Source of the DNA: Brienomyrus brachyistius
Taxonomy: Eukaryota; Chordata; Actinopteri; Osteoglossiformes; Mormyridae
DNA: 64,000 nucleotides
Reading direction: 5' to 3'
NCBI RefSeq assembly: GCF_023856365.1
Contig: NC_064533.1
Coordinates: forward strand, 35,946,118 to 36,010,117
The position numbers were made by a program, and so were the translations under genes. The notes below the pieces were generated by a model. The model did not search any database, had not been told where the DNA came from, and saw only the letters and a list, made by a program, of their open reading frames with translations. This document shows positions 19,635 through 32,287 of the stretch, piece after piece (positions within the stretch are counted from its first letter, which is position 1; each line of letters opens with the position of its first letter).

Positions 19635-22600
19635 CTGAACCATTTAAGAGGACATGTTCAGACATTTTAGTACCATCTAAGATTGAAATCATAAGCCAAT
19701 AAATATTCTTTATAAGATCTATTAGCCTGGAAATAGAGCAGTTGACTGTAGTGACAAAATCCTTCCTTTGTTTTGCCGCCCTAAAAATTGCAAGGGGTTT
19801 TAATTAAGAAACGTCCTTTTTCTAAAGTTTCTCTGGCCCCCCAGACTGTGGAGGTTTTAGTATTTATCTCACCAACGACTGTGGAGAGTGTATTGGGTGT
19901 ATGTGTGTGTGGGGGTTGCTTGCCCAGTACGGATTCCACTACTTGTGTATGAATGGGATGAGCTGCTTTTTCAGCATCTTGATCAATTACGGGCACGTCA
20001 TGTAAATCAGGCAAAGCTGGTCGTACCCCACTGGGCTGGTGCACAACACCCGAGCCATATCCAGCATGGCACAGGTCATTCTCTCTGGGCTTGGGGGTGT
20101 GTGGGGCGTTGTACATTCTTTGGCTGCCTGTTCAAAGTTACAGGCTCCATCTTATAATACTCAGGTCATGTGACCAGGCTTTGTATCAGTGCCCAGAAGT
20201 CCTCATGTTTCCCTGTCAATTTCACATTTCATCCACGGATTCTTCCAGCTGCCATGTGGGTCAGTTTAGCTATTTTCTGCATTCTATCACATTTCTCCAG
20301 CTGTGAAAAAAAAACTATCGGCAGCACTCACTCACGGTATATTTTAACTCACTCCTCAGCACAAGCAACACTGTGATGATTTCAGGATGGGCGGTGAGGA
20401 ACGCTGTGTGAGATTCACTGCATTAGCCCCCTGACATTACTGCCAGCATGAGGATCTGGCTTGGGAGCCAGAAACAGGTCAGCTTACGCTACGATGACCT
20501 CCAAGCAGCGCGGCATCTATCATATTTATGGGGGATTTCTCTGCTTGATTCATTATTGATTTCCAAAATGACATGTGGAGATGATTGTACATGTCTGTTC
20601 CAAGTTGTGCCATGGAGTCCAGGCACTCATTCACTCCCCCATCCGGCTTCAGTGACCTGCTTGCTACTGCAGCTTCTCCAGATCATGGCGTAGCAGCTCT
20701 TTCCCCAAGGGCGGGTTCCACCGCCCTGCCATTTGTTTGGAGTTTTCCGTCCATCTCCGCTGCATTTCATCCACAGCGCCCCCTGTCTTTGCCCCTCAAA
20801 ACCACAACCACTTCACGCATCCTCTATATCATACACATACGCTCACACATCTCTCCCCCCACTCCCAGGGGGACCCCAAATTCAGGTCACAAGTCTTCTG
20901 ATTTTCAGCACTTTGCTTCTTGACACTATATGACAGATAAGCCTGGTTTCCATGGTTATGTGTGAGTGGGTAAGCAGGTAGGACGTGGAGAATCCTGCTC
21001 TGTGTGGTTTATGTCATCACTCATGGTAAAGCAGACAAGTGGTAACAGAAGCCTTTCCTGCCTCTGTTGTATATTACAAGAAAATGTTTGAATTCAGTTG
21101 TATAAAGTCAGTGCTTTTGGAATGTTTTACTACAGTCTGTAGTCTGCATAATCCTAATGACTTCAGGTACTGGCTACAGCAGTGCAGGATTTCTTAAGCA
21201 TAATTCTTGGAGTCTCGGTTGACTGTCAAAACCCAAGTCAATGCAGATGATGAAACTTGTACAAAGGGAATGATGGAAATAGGTGAAACATTAACACTTT
21301 TGGCAGAGCGGCCCGTCTCAGCGGGAGCCTGAAAGATTAGCTCACGAGCAGGTGTGCTGTGTTACTGCTGAGGTTATGAATGTATCCTGCAGGTCCATCT
21401 GCAGACCCTGGAGCCTGGATGCCTATGCATTTACTTCAGGGTCCGTACGGTGCTGTTACTTGCTGAGATTACGAGGGCGGGTGGGAAAAGCAGAGGAAAT
21501 GGCTCATGTTGAAGGCATTGAAGGAAACAAACTTTCGAGGAGTAAACTAAAGTCATTGCTTTCTAGCCTGCAGGTTTTTCTTTACTTCTTTCCATTTCAT
21601 TGTCTCCGTCTCCCAAAGCTCCTGCTCTACCTACCACCCCTTCATTCCCCAATGTTTGTACTCTTACCATCACCCCAGGATGCCCAGCGTGTTCAGTATT
21701 AGTACAATATATGGCCGTGTTGCTGGATTATCTTTAGCCACAGGCATCGATGAGTCAAAGACTGTGATTCTACATAAACACAAATCATTAAATTATGGAG
21801 TCAGACACTCAAATTGAACTTGCATGGTATGAACTATCCCAGGGAAAAGTTACAAGACCAAAGCTTAATTTGCTTTGGGAAGCAATAGAGATTCGAATAA
21901 GTGACAAGAGGTGAAAACTCAGTGTGTAACCACAATGTTCAGTCCAATGTACATTTATTTATTTTAATTAAATGTGCAGCTCTGAACAGCACAGTTTGGT
22001 CTGAACTGCAGTTGTGTTTTCTGGGGAATGGCATTTAATAAGAAGTTGTTCGTATGAAGTAGTAAGTCTTTGCTGAACAATTGTTCTGTAGATTAATGGG
22101 TTTTATTTAGGTCTTTTGTGGGTCTTTGCTGAAGAGCATCTCCACCTGTTTCCCAAGGCAATGCCAGGGATGTGTGTATGAGCGAGAGACCTCCCTCTCT
22201 GCGGGACTGGAAGCAGGGGCCCAGGCCTGGGGCGAGCCCAGGCAAAAACAGGAGTGTAACAAAGGCTTTCCCCTGGGGATCCCCGCTTCATGCAGGCTTC
22301 TCTCAATGGGAACTCAAATACATGTGTCTTTCTCTGCAGAGTCTTGCCTCAGGGCACACAACTGGAGTTGAAGATGTACCAGACACAACGCTAACATTAG
22401 ACACAGACTGACACTCGAGGCAGAGAAAGATGTCTGGGTGCATGCAATGCATGTGTCCCGACTTAATTTCATGTCTTCATTAGCTGGATAATTCTTTGAT
22501 TCCAACAGACCACCGACTTGACTGAGTGAGCAAATGTGACCGTGCTGAAACACAGCCCGGTCGTAGATTATATACTGCGCAGATCCACATTTCTGTCTGC

Positions 22601-23284
22601 ATGCCCAGCTGACAGTATTTCAGCATTCCAACAGCACAGAGAGGCCCTTGGATAAAACAGGGATAGGAGGAACTGAAATGACTTAGCGGTGTGAAGTTTA
22701 TCTCCGGCAGTTTGCAGCCGGTCATACGAGGGGCCTGCGTGGCAGGCCGCTTCACCATGCAGGGCCCAGTGAAGTGTGAGTGTGAAATCCTTCCTGATGC
22801 GAGCCGGTCTCACTCACCGGATAAATGGCTGCACAGGAATGACTCAGCAGCGGCTGCAGGTGGCTCTATTAACTTGTCTAACAATGATGTACGATGTCTA
22901 AGACGTAGCGGCAGTGGCACATGGCTCCCGTCGCCAGTGTTAGCTTTAGCTCTGCCACTCCCGCCCCCTGTGTTCTGAACCCCCCCCCAACTCCGCAAGC
23001 TTCTAGCCTTGGACCTTCTCAGCAGGCCTTGTCAGTGTGGACAAATCTCTGTGTTTAAATGCTGCTGTCCTCCCCACTGCGCTGAATGCAACCTATGAAG
23101 GCAGATTGGTCTCCTAGACAACATCACAGAGCAGGCCTTTGTTTGTTAGTCACCATCAATGAAACATACTGTATGAGCTCTTGGACTTCCAGGACAGCAT
23201 TTAACTAAGGTTGGTGAGCATTATATACTTGTGACATGGAGTCAGAGACTGTTTATCAAAGGTTATTAAGTACCGTGTGCTTGT
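19635..23284. other. Intergenic, no gene recognised
   Basis: Several short ORFs on both strands but none with splice structure or family similarity. No obvious repeat family. Confidence 0.5.
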
Positions 23285-23425
23285 TAGTTGGTCCTCCTAG
23301 TGAAAGAAATAGGCGCTGCAAAGGACCGACATCTCGTCAAGGGTGCCACCTGCCTCACACTCTGTACTTCCTGGGATAGGTTCCAGGATCGGTACACCCC
23401 TGAGCTAGATGGTAACAAGTGCACA
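23285..23425 (+). repeat. Very degenerate SINE tail
   Basis: CCTGCCTCACACTCTGTACT followed by TCCTGGGATAGGTTCCAGGA resembles the GCCTCGTGCCC...GGGATAGGCTCCGG segment of the GGAT-tailed SINE. Only this core is convincing. Confidence 0.45.
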
Positions 23426-26400
23426 CTTATCATGGAAAACAAAATCGCACCAGACTGCAGCCTGTGGACAACGTCTGTATGAGCCTGTTAGATGAGTAAC
23501 CCTGAGAAGAGTAATGATCATACTCCATAATTACTGATAACTCATTACTCCTGAGCTCATGTGCTGAGCTCATTTTTCTATCAGCTAAGGGAGCCACTCC
23601 CTCATGTGGGTCATGCATCGCTCAATTACGTATCGACTGATGCATGAACGGCCTATTGATGGAAAGGGAGAGCTGGGTTGCTGTGTTTTGCGGTGCTCAG
23701 TTGTCTATCCCTGACCCTCATGTTACAGTGGCTTCAGGTTCTTGCACTAATTGTAAATGCAGTCGTAAACATTCCATTATTTGTAGTTACGGCTGTGAAA
23801 ACAGCCACTCACTAATTGAGTTTTGGGGTTTGCAAGATGCCCTTAAGAGGTATTCTGAGAGTTAGGTACACTGTGTTCTACCACCACCCACTAAAATGTC
23901 CACATGTTGCTCCCTCTTTGTGATTTATGGGAGTTGTGTGGGACAAGCATTGGGATGCATCATCGCCAGGTCGTCCTCCTCAGAGAGCTCTTGAGTGCTC
24001 AGGCCGGAAGCAAGCCCTTCCTTTTGCTGGAGGATCTTCTCCGGTGTTGACAGCTCACGCTCCTCTGCGAGACCCTCGGCTCCAGGGCCCAGACACAGAT
24101 GCGACCCTCATCACTTCACACCCCCAGCCTGTCGTGCTCCACGGTCCACTACAGTGTGAGAGCATGTGGGTCATTAATGTAGCAGTGGTAGGTCTCATGG
24201 TCACAGACCATTAACCAGGCCATTCCCCCATGTGGTTCATGAGAAACGTTTACTGAGGTTACGCTAGGCTTCTGCGGAATAACACGACAGCGGGCCAAGA
24301 TGTGGCATTCTGAGCACCGGCTTGAAGGTTCGTTGTCTGGGCATATCATTCTCTCAGGCTAGAAGGGAACCGATTTCTATCGGAGAACAGCCTGATATGG
24401 GTATCAAGAAATCCAGAGCTCAGAAATGCATCTGGGAGAGCGTACGGTCCACATCAAAAGAGTCCAAGCTTTCATTCATTTCTATCCATGGAAATCTCTT
24501 GTGGGCGTCATAAGATATGACAACACAACAACGTTGGTTGTCTGGGCATATCTTTTACGGTAAATGTTGTTTGTGTGCCATTATTTCAGCATGCAGTTCT
24601 TCCGCAGTAGAAAACCACCCGTTAGCCAAACTTATTGTTGGACGGAGGCCATTGCGTCACCCCATGTGTTTGCTTTACAAAGAGGAGCTCAGAGCTTCAC
24701 ACCATTTTGGGCGTCTTTTGGGAGAGAAATCAGTGCACTGTCCACTGTAATCACAAGTGACTGCTGGATGGATGAGACCATGCTGCTACTACTTAAATAT
24801 TTATATCTGCAGCTGAGAGGTGGCACAGGGGGAAGAATTGCGTCAAATAGGGATAAATAGAAAGGGCGGCATGCTTGAAGAGGAAATACTTTTTCTGGCT
24901 GGCTTAGCTGGTGGAATAATTCAAGTTTCCAGCATGTTGGCCCCTTGACTCCGCCCACTCCACTTTTCTAAACACCATATATAACGCATTGACTCACAAG
25001 GTTTATTATGTTTACAGCCGTGCTGCTTTGCTGTGCGGAAAGAAAGGGTAACTGGTTTAGTTTCTTTGCATGAATTCTGTTTCCAGGCCTTTCTGGGGAT
25101 GCGGGGGCCCTTTGATGTTTATCTGTGGCCTGGCACCATCTGAGATACGCCCTCCTTGCGAGTTCCTGCTCTCGCCCTCCACTGTTTCAGCCTCATTGGT
25201 CCTCCAGAAGCATTTGGCCTTTCTTCCCTGTGCATCAATGTCCTCTTTATGTACTTCCGTTGGCCCTTTAGAGAGGGGTCCAGTTTGGGGGAGGCGTGAT
25301 GGTGCCAGTTGCCTTTCCTGGATCAGGGTGAATAGGCGTGGATTTGAAGTCTCTAAAACCAAAACCGTGGCCTTTTCTCTGCTTGAGGGTGCGGAAGTTG
25401 TTGCTCCCAAACAAAGTGTACATTAGCGCAGTGGATTCTGCAGGTTAACATCTCACTGTAGGTTCTAACATCATTGTTTATTTTTTTCTGTGTATTTTTT
25501 CCCCCAATTTTTTGGGCCCTCCCCAGATAGAGCTTCTCCTGGTGCCATGTTAGCTGTAAACTGACAGATTAGTGACCCCCACTGGAAGGAGACTCGTGTT
25601 TTTCCTCAGATTAGATGATCTGAAAACCATCACAGATGGAGGAGGTCAATCAGGGGACAGTTTCTGGGGACTGGCGTAGAGACGGGAGTTTAACGTTCCA
25701 ACAGGCAGTATGAAGATTAGCCTGGAAGAGTTCGCTGCTCCTGGCTTGGCCACTGAAAGTGTTATTGCCTCCTGGTGCCACACGCTGTTCTTTCACAAAT
25801 AAAATGGAAAAAAAATATTTTAGACTAGGGAATAGAAGAGACCTGACTGCCTGCTGCACGAGGAAATCTCAAGCCCAGAAGAAAGTGAAGGACAGAAAGG
25901 ACGCATGAAGGGCAGAAGCGAGACACTGTCAGGCATACAATAAATCCATTCTCAAAAGATGGACGATTTTTCGAAACCCTCTCCCTTTAACAGGCGGATT
26001 TAGCATGAAAGAATAAAGCTGCAGTCTCTAATAAGCAAAATGGTAAAAGATAACAAAAAGCAGAGCTCTTCAAAACATTATTCAGGCCTACTGTAGATCA
26101 TATCAATATCCGCTCTTTATTTTTATCCTCTCAATAGGTATCTCCAAGCGCTACTCTCAAGTGGCCACCCCACCTTGTACTGAAAGCAAACAAGGCAGAC
26201 AGATGCCGATATAAACCATGCAGTGGTTTTCTGATGATGTCCTTCAGAGGCCTCTTGTTTCTCTGATTCTTATAAGCTTCCCACCTGGACCTTCCCTAAA
26301 ATGAACTGTGACCTGCTTGAATACCTCCTGGTGGGTGAGGGGGGTCTTGCGTTAGTCCTCTATACCCATGAGTAGGACACTGCTGCGTCCTTTGTAGCTT

Positions 26401-27594
26401 CACATCGATGTCCGGAAAGAATGAGAATGTCAGCCGGACAACGCTGCATCTCTGGGAGTTATGTAGGCAGAGAGATATCCTTATGGCTCAGTGTGGTTTT
26501 ATGATGGTGTTGGTATAGGTGTGCTTTTATTATCATAATATGCCAAAAATCACATAAACTGATCGTTGTGTCCTAGAAGGCACTATAACTGATAGATGTT
26601 GATTTGTCAATTTGACAGTGCTAGTTTCAGAAATACACAAAAGTTTGGATAACATTTCCCATTGTGTGAAACTTGCCTGCCTCTCAAAGACTAGAAAGGA
26701 AGCCTCTCAGGGATTGTTCTCCAAGTGGTACATCCTACTCTCTAAGCCATTCAACACTCAGTAGATTGGAACTGTCTTGAGGCGGTTGTCATGGAAACAG
26801 GAATTGGGAGCCACAGTGCCAGCTCTCGTACAAATGTGTGTGTGAATGAGAGTACGGCAGCCAAGAAAGGACACAAGGGGTTTTATTGATGAGACAATGT
26901 AACGCTGCAAATGGATAAAGCTAAAAGGATAGTGAGAGAAAGAGTCTTAGTCACAAGGGTTGTATCATATTTTTGGGTTTATTGTAGTTGCTGAATGTAC
27001 ATAGTGCATTGGATGAAATGAGGTAATATTAACACAGTTTGGTCTTACCAAACTGCCATTTGAGAGAACCACTTGTTGTACAGGTATCAGCAATCTATTT
27101 ATGGGAGGTTTCTTCATGCTTGTACAGTGACTCTCTGGGGTTCCCCTGCATCTTCACCCACCTCCACAACTACACATCGCAACAGCCGTTCTAGCCTATA
27201 GGATGAAGACAACTGCTGCATGCTATCTTTGCTGACTGTCTCTAAGCAGCAACTGCAACAGACTCACATGTGCAGTAAAGATGTTCACAATCGCCACAGC
27301 AGGCATCCTCCCACTGACCTAATATTTCTGCTATGTCCAAAGGCACGTAACAATAGTTAAAAAAAAAACAAATATATCATCCTGTTCTTTGGCTTGTGCA
27401 TTATTCATGGGAAAGCGTGGTTCTTTAAGGGAAAGACCGTGTCGTGGTTACATATGACTAGGTGCCCTTGGCTGACTAGCCCTCGGTCCCTCACAGACAC
27501 AGAAAGGTTAAAAATCAGAAAGATATCAATGCCTTGATATCTAAAAATCATACTGGTGACCTTTTAACCATTATATTCCTATATTCCCAACACA
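23426..27594. other. Intergenic, no gene recognised
   Basis: Contains a promoter-like GC-box/TATA pair (24951-24984) and, just after it, a stretch open on both strands (25057-25426) with no family match. Otherwise nothing identifiable. Confidence 0.5.
24951..24984 (+). promoter_or_regulatory. Promoter-like GC box plus TATA box
   Basis: CCGCCC at 24951-24956 is followed 22 bases later by TATATAA at 24978-24984, a spacing seen in simple pol II promoters. No gene is recognised downstream; it could belong to a non-coding transcript, an old LTR, or be chance. Confidence 0.2.
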
Positions 27595-27785
27595 TACAGA
27601 ACCAATTCAGGGGACACCTGAAGCTGAAGGCGTGGGTACAACCTGGAGGGGATGCCAGCCAGTCACAGGGCAAACACACATATACTCACAGCCGCTAAGG
27701 GTGATTTGGGGGGTCTGCAGGAATCCCACAAAGCTGTGAGGGCATGCAATATCCACACACACCGATTGTAGGTGGGATTCAAAAA
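27595..27785 (-). repeat. Degenerate SINE copy
   Basis: In reverse: TTTGAATCCCACCTAC (B-box-like), GTGTGTGGATATTGCATGCC, TGTGTTTGCCCTGTGACTGG, CTGGCATCCCCTCCAGGTTG. Same order as the SINE at 60214-60574 but heavily mutated. Confidence 0.6.
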
Positions 27786-27924
27786 CATATGTTATTAATC
27801 CTTGTCAAAATAGTGACTGCAAAACATTTCAGTAAATTATGACATTTTTATAAGAAACGTAGTAAACAGTGACCATTGAGGCTTAGTTGAATGCTAAATA
27901 GTATTCCATGTCCTAAAACTGTTC

Positions 27925-28075
27925 CATCATCCATCTTCCGTAATGGCTCCTCTGGCACTGGGTGGCAGTGGACCTGGAGGCCGTACCGGAAAACCTAGTG
28001 CACTATGCAGGGGGACACTCTGGATGGGATCCCAGGACCATCTCGTGTAAAAATGCACATATACTCACGCATTTC
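27925..28075 (-). repeat. Degenerate SINE tail
   Basis: ATCCATCTTCCGTAATGGCT at the start and CACTCTGGATGGGATCCCAG further in match, in reverse, the 3' region of the GGAT-tailed SINE. Highly diverged. Confidence 0.4.
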
Positions 28076-28187
28076 ATCTAGGATGTATATAATATTTATA
28101 AGTTTATAGAAATTCCGTGTTAAGCATGCGGGTCAGAGTGCAGTTTGACCGTCTGGGTAACGAGCTCGGGTGCCCCGGCTCGCTGTG

Positions 28188-28217
28188 TCACACACACACA
28201 CACGCACACACACACCC
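28188..28217. repeat. (CA)n microsatellite
   Basis: CA run with one CG interruption. Confidence 0.9.
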
Positions 28218-31200
28218 GCCCACATGTCAGAGAACGCACTTATTAAGGAACAATTACCAGCATGGGTATTTTGCATATATAATCAACTTCAGAGTTCGCT
28301 GACATGTCAGAAAATGTGGCACAAATGCCAGAGTTGTCTGTCAAAGGCTCCAAAGTAACACTCTGTGAATAGAAAAACAGACAGAAAGCCAAACAGATAA
28401 ATATGGCTGTGTGTTGCCGTGGCATGCTGCATTGTTATCATTAACGCCTGCAATTCAATGGCACTATTATGTCACAGTCAGGATGACAGCGGTAGGAGGT
28501 GGGGTGGGGGGGGGTGACTCTTTCGACTCTGACGTCAGTCCCCCGTGTTATGTGCAGCAGTGGCGACACCCATGCTGTCAGTCAGGGCAGGAGGGGGGTC
28601 GGTGTCACTCACTTAAAAAAACATTTAGGACCACGAGATGGAAGCGTGCCTTCGAGTCGCTCTGCGGTGCCTCAGCCAGAGCCAGTGCCTGGATTGCCTG
28701 CTGGAGGGAGGTGCAGGTGACTGAAAACGCTCTCTTTGAATTTTTCTCTGCAACAGGCCCAGTCACCTCAACCGATTACCAAAAGTCTGGCAACCAAGTG
28801 GCTCAGCAGTGTCGCAGTCTCTTACTGCAAATTAGGCTCCCTTTTCACAGCTCCATAGGCTGCTGCTGAAAGACTCATAACACAAGGTTCAAGTTCCCAC
28901 AAGTTTATTACCCTAAATATGTATGCACTATTTTCACGTAGGTGCACAGCAGGTGGTCTGGAGCTCCGCATTGCTCAATCTGTCTTCCCCGGTATCAAGA
29001 CAAAGGATCTTGATGCAATTGTACTCCCATGTTGATGTTGGAAATAAATGCAAAGTTTTGCATGCCATGTTTACCCAGCATGCTCTTCTGCCCATGAAGC
29101 ACTTGGTGGAGGTGTTGGGAGTACCTAAGGGAGCAAGACTGAAGCACACATTGTTAGGAGACCACTGGCCTGACGAAGACACGTACATCACGTAAACCAT
29201 AATTCTTCAGGGAATCAGTCCTCAGCGGGTAAGAACATTCATGCCCAACAGACATTCAGTAATATAGCACCAGAAACACATTGTTCCCCAGCCGACTCTT
29301 AGTGTTGATTTACATGTCGGCTTTCAGGACTGGTTTCAGACACATGCTATTGGTGATGATCCTTTAACTGAGTTTATCAGAGGATGATCCCATACTAGTT
29401 TGAGAGGAATGTCTAGGTAAAGCTATAAAGAAGAGCATCTACGGAGTAATTCAGCACTGACCAAAGGGAGTCCGACACGGGCTTTGAGATCCAAGGGGTG
29501 TGTGTGCATTTAGGCAATCGTGAGTCTGTAGGAATTCACGGGTCTCTGGGTCCGTCACTGCAAGGTCACACCAAGACTGGAAGAGACAGGAATCCTGGAA
29601 GTGACAGGAAGGACCATGACTGCATGGGGGAGGAAATTGGATGGAAGTTTGTGAGGAGCACCATAACTCAGAAAGTCAATGATCAAAAAGCAGAAACCAA
29701 CTCTGATGAGGGGCTTACTGAGGCCTGCGTCTCCCCTCAGAACTCTCTGCAATTCCACTTTATTGTAATACTTGTCTCTCGTTGCCATTACAGGAAGGAT
29801 AAAGACAAGGGCATTATCTGGAAATGGTCTCTCACTGATACAGCTCATTCTTCAATCCCATCAGTCTCTTTGAAATATCATTGTTTCAATGACCCTAAAA
29901 TTACCCTAAACACGCCTATCAGGAAGACTTTTCAGAGAATCGTGATTCTGTTTGTTTCCCCAGAAATTAGAGCCGAAAGCTTTCTAGCATCATTTTGCTG
30001 TCTGTCATTTGAAGAGGGAACAGACATTTTAGTTTTTCATTTGTAATATGGCTATAAGTGTAATGTGATTGTATTTATTACCAGGGCTTTATAGGCATTG
30101 TATTGCAACATAAACCTATAGTACAGAACAGAGGGGATTGTTCATTCCCATTGGATACAGACATCCATGTGTATACAGGTGAGAACAAGTTTTGGGCTTA
30201 GAGAACAGAGTCAGCCAGCATCCAGTGCCCCTGAAATAGCTGAGGCTAAGGACCTTTCTCATAGGCTCAGCGGTAATGCAATGACTCTGCCAACCACCAT
30301 ATTTAAACCCATAACCTTCAGGACATTCTGGACCTTTTTGTATTTTGGCTAATGTTACTAAACACGAGGCTGTCAGCCAAGTAAATTAACCATGCATATA
30401 TGATCACCAACAGTGTTAGAGTGCCCTCTAGTGGATCTGTATTTTTACTGCAAAACACAGCACTGAGACTGTTCCTTATCCATCTGTTCCCACATTAGAT
30501 TTTGCTGTAGGGAAGAGATACAAAGAGTATTATACACACAGCACAGATGGGAAGAAGGGTAGTATCGTTAACCTTAGGTCTTACTCAGGAACTGGTCTTG
30601 TGAATGTCTCTGAAAGCGGCACCCAAGACATGCCAGCACACTAGGGAACAGATGCCTGAATGACCCCTTCAGACAATGAGCAGGACCATGAGCCAGGCAT
30701 TAATCCAGCAGACACTATAGGGAAACCAAAATCCCGGATGGAGTCTATGGCTGAGGAGAGCTATGTGACGTTCTTCTTGTCCTTCCTGGATGTGTTAATA
30801 AACCCTGTTTGTTAGATGCTATCTGCTTGGGGGGGTCAGATGTAGTTCATCGACTCCACAGTACGGCTTATTGTGTTAGTCAGGAACAGCTTGACTGGGA
30901 GAGATCTTATCCGACGCTTTCCGCTGTACAACATGGAGCATCGCCAAATTCCTTCCATGGGCGTATTGGGTTCACATTCCACTTGTTAGCAACCCATCAC
31001 ACTCTTGGTTTCAGGACTGTGAAGAGTATTGGACAGGGCAGTGGGGGTTGCCCATTGTTGGAAGAAACACTGACTTCAATCAATGCATCCATTGTATGAA
31101 AAAGACAGCTTTGTTCTCTGTGAGGTAGGCCACACTTTGAGGAAAGCCAGGTGGATGGAAAGGATTCAGTTATTTGGTTATTTCAGTTTTTACTAGCTTG

Positions 31201-31384
31201 TGAATCGGGAATTACTTAGGTGGACTTCGCTGACTCGTCCTGGTGATGCTTTGTCTCCTGGTCCTCAGTCACTTTCTCCCTTTTCTCGGAGCCCAAAGTG
31301 AGTCTTCTGAACACAGGACTGAAAACCAAGATGCGCTACATGTGTAGGTCGACTACATGGCACTGAAATTAAAGAACTGGACCA
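28218..31384. other. Intergenic, no gene recognised
   Basis: Contains the longest open frame of the gene-free region (29498-30046, +, 182 codons). It has no recognisable domain, no supporting splice sites and ordinary composition, so I do not call it a gene. A diverged SINE-like piece may lie at 30170-30330. Confidence 0.45.
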
Positions 31385-31505
31385 CAATCTTGTAGATTCA
31401 AGTCTCCTTTCCTGGGTGTCCCCCAGCTTTGTGCCTTGCGCTAAGTTCCAGCAGCCCCGAGAAAAATCCTAATCAAGATAAGCAGATGGATGAAAAATGG
31501 ATCAA
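31385..31505 (+). repeat. Degenerate SINE fragment
   Basis: GATTCAAGTCTCCTTTCCTG (B-box-like), GCCTTGCGCTAAGTTCCAGC, then GATAAGCAGATGGATG. These match the B box and tail of the GGAT-tailed SINE with the middle deleted. Confidence 0.5.
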
Positions 31506-31524
31506 ACATTTGAATTGAAGTCAA

Positions 31525-31620
31525 TCCATCCATTTTGTGTACCTGTGAGTCCTATGCAGAGGTCTGGAGTCTATAGGCACAAGGCAGGTTGGGGCACCAA
31601 CCCATCACAGTGCACTTATG
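31525..31620 (-). repeat. Degenerate SINE tail
   Basis: CAATCCATCCATTTTGTGTA and TATAGGCACAAGGCAGGTTG, GGGGCACCAACCCATCACAG match the SINE 3' part in reverse. It lies head to head with the preceding fragment. Confidence 0.5.
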
Positions 31621-31660
31621 TACATACACACACACACACACACACAAACACATGTATGTA

Positions 31661-31938
31661 GGGTATACCTATCCTTATGGGGCCCGCTCATTCACTTCTA
31701 TGGGAAAAATGCTAACGCTAACTATGACAACCTTAACCCCCACCCTGCCCTAACCATAACCATAAGTACCAAGGAAAATACGAGAGTTTTTGCATTTTTA
31801 GTTTTTTCATAGCAGTCACTGATTTTATAAAATAGAGTTTTCCCTTATGGGGACCAGGAAACCGGTCCCCATAAGGGAAAAAAACAGATATTTATCACAT
31901 TATGGGGACATTGTGTCCCCATAAGGATAGGTATACCC
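31661..31938. mobile_element. MITE with perfect 22-bp terminal inverted repeats
   Basis: The termini, 31661-31682 and 31917-31938, are exact reverse complements over 22 bp (GGGTATACCTATCCTTATGG plus GG). An inner palindrome, TTTTCCCTTATGGGGACC against GGTCCCCATAAGGGAAAA, sits near 31841-31883. No coding capacity. Length 278 bp. Both sides are (CA)n runs, so a target duplication cannot be read. Perfect ends suggest a young copy (inference). Confidence 0.85.
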
Positions 31939-31970
31939 GCTCACACACACACACAAAAGCCTGTACTCAT

Positions 31971-32104
31971 ATCTTTGTGGGGACCGTCCATTATTTATAC
32001 AGGCAAAACTCTAATCCTAACATTGACAACCTTAACCCCTACCCAGCTCTAACCTTAACAATAAGCAACCAAACAAAATACAAGACTTGTGGTCCCCACA
32101 ATGT
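31971..32104. mobile_element. Diverged second copy of the GGGGACC MITE family
   Basis: The ends TTTGTGGGGACC and GGTCCCCACAA are inverted. The interior (TGACAACCTTAACCCCTACC, CTAACCTTAACAATAAGCAA) aligns with the interior of the neighbouring 31661-31938 element (TGACAACCTTAACCCCCACC, CTAACCATAACCATAAGTAC). A shorter and older relative in tandem. Confidence 0.7.
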
Positions 32105-32159
32105 ATTATATGCATTACCTACAAAACTCTAATTCACTGTAGCATGTTTTCAGATTGTG

Positions 32160-32287
32160 AGGGGAAACCAGGGGAAACCCCTCAATGACAGAGGAAGAAC
32201 ATGCAGACTCCACACACAGAGAGCTGTGGCAAGCCTCAAACCATAGCCCCAGAGGTGAGAGTCAATCACTGTGCCACCATGCTGCCT
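32160..32287 (-). repeat. SINE 5' head fragment
   Basis: In reverse: GGCAGCATGGTGGCACAGTG, CTCACCTCTGGGGCTATGGT, TTGAGGCTTGCC, GTGTGGAGTCTGCATGTTCT, TCCTCTGTCATTGAGGGGTT. This is the head and body start of the GGAT-tailed SINE including the A- and B-box region; its 3' half is missing. Confidence 0.75.

Noticed and set aside
29498..30046. 182-codon open frame, longest in the gene-free region
   Set aside because: No domain, signal or splice context recognised; one frame of this length is not surprising by chance in 64 kb read in six frames.
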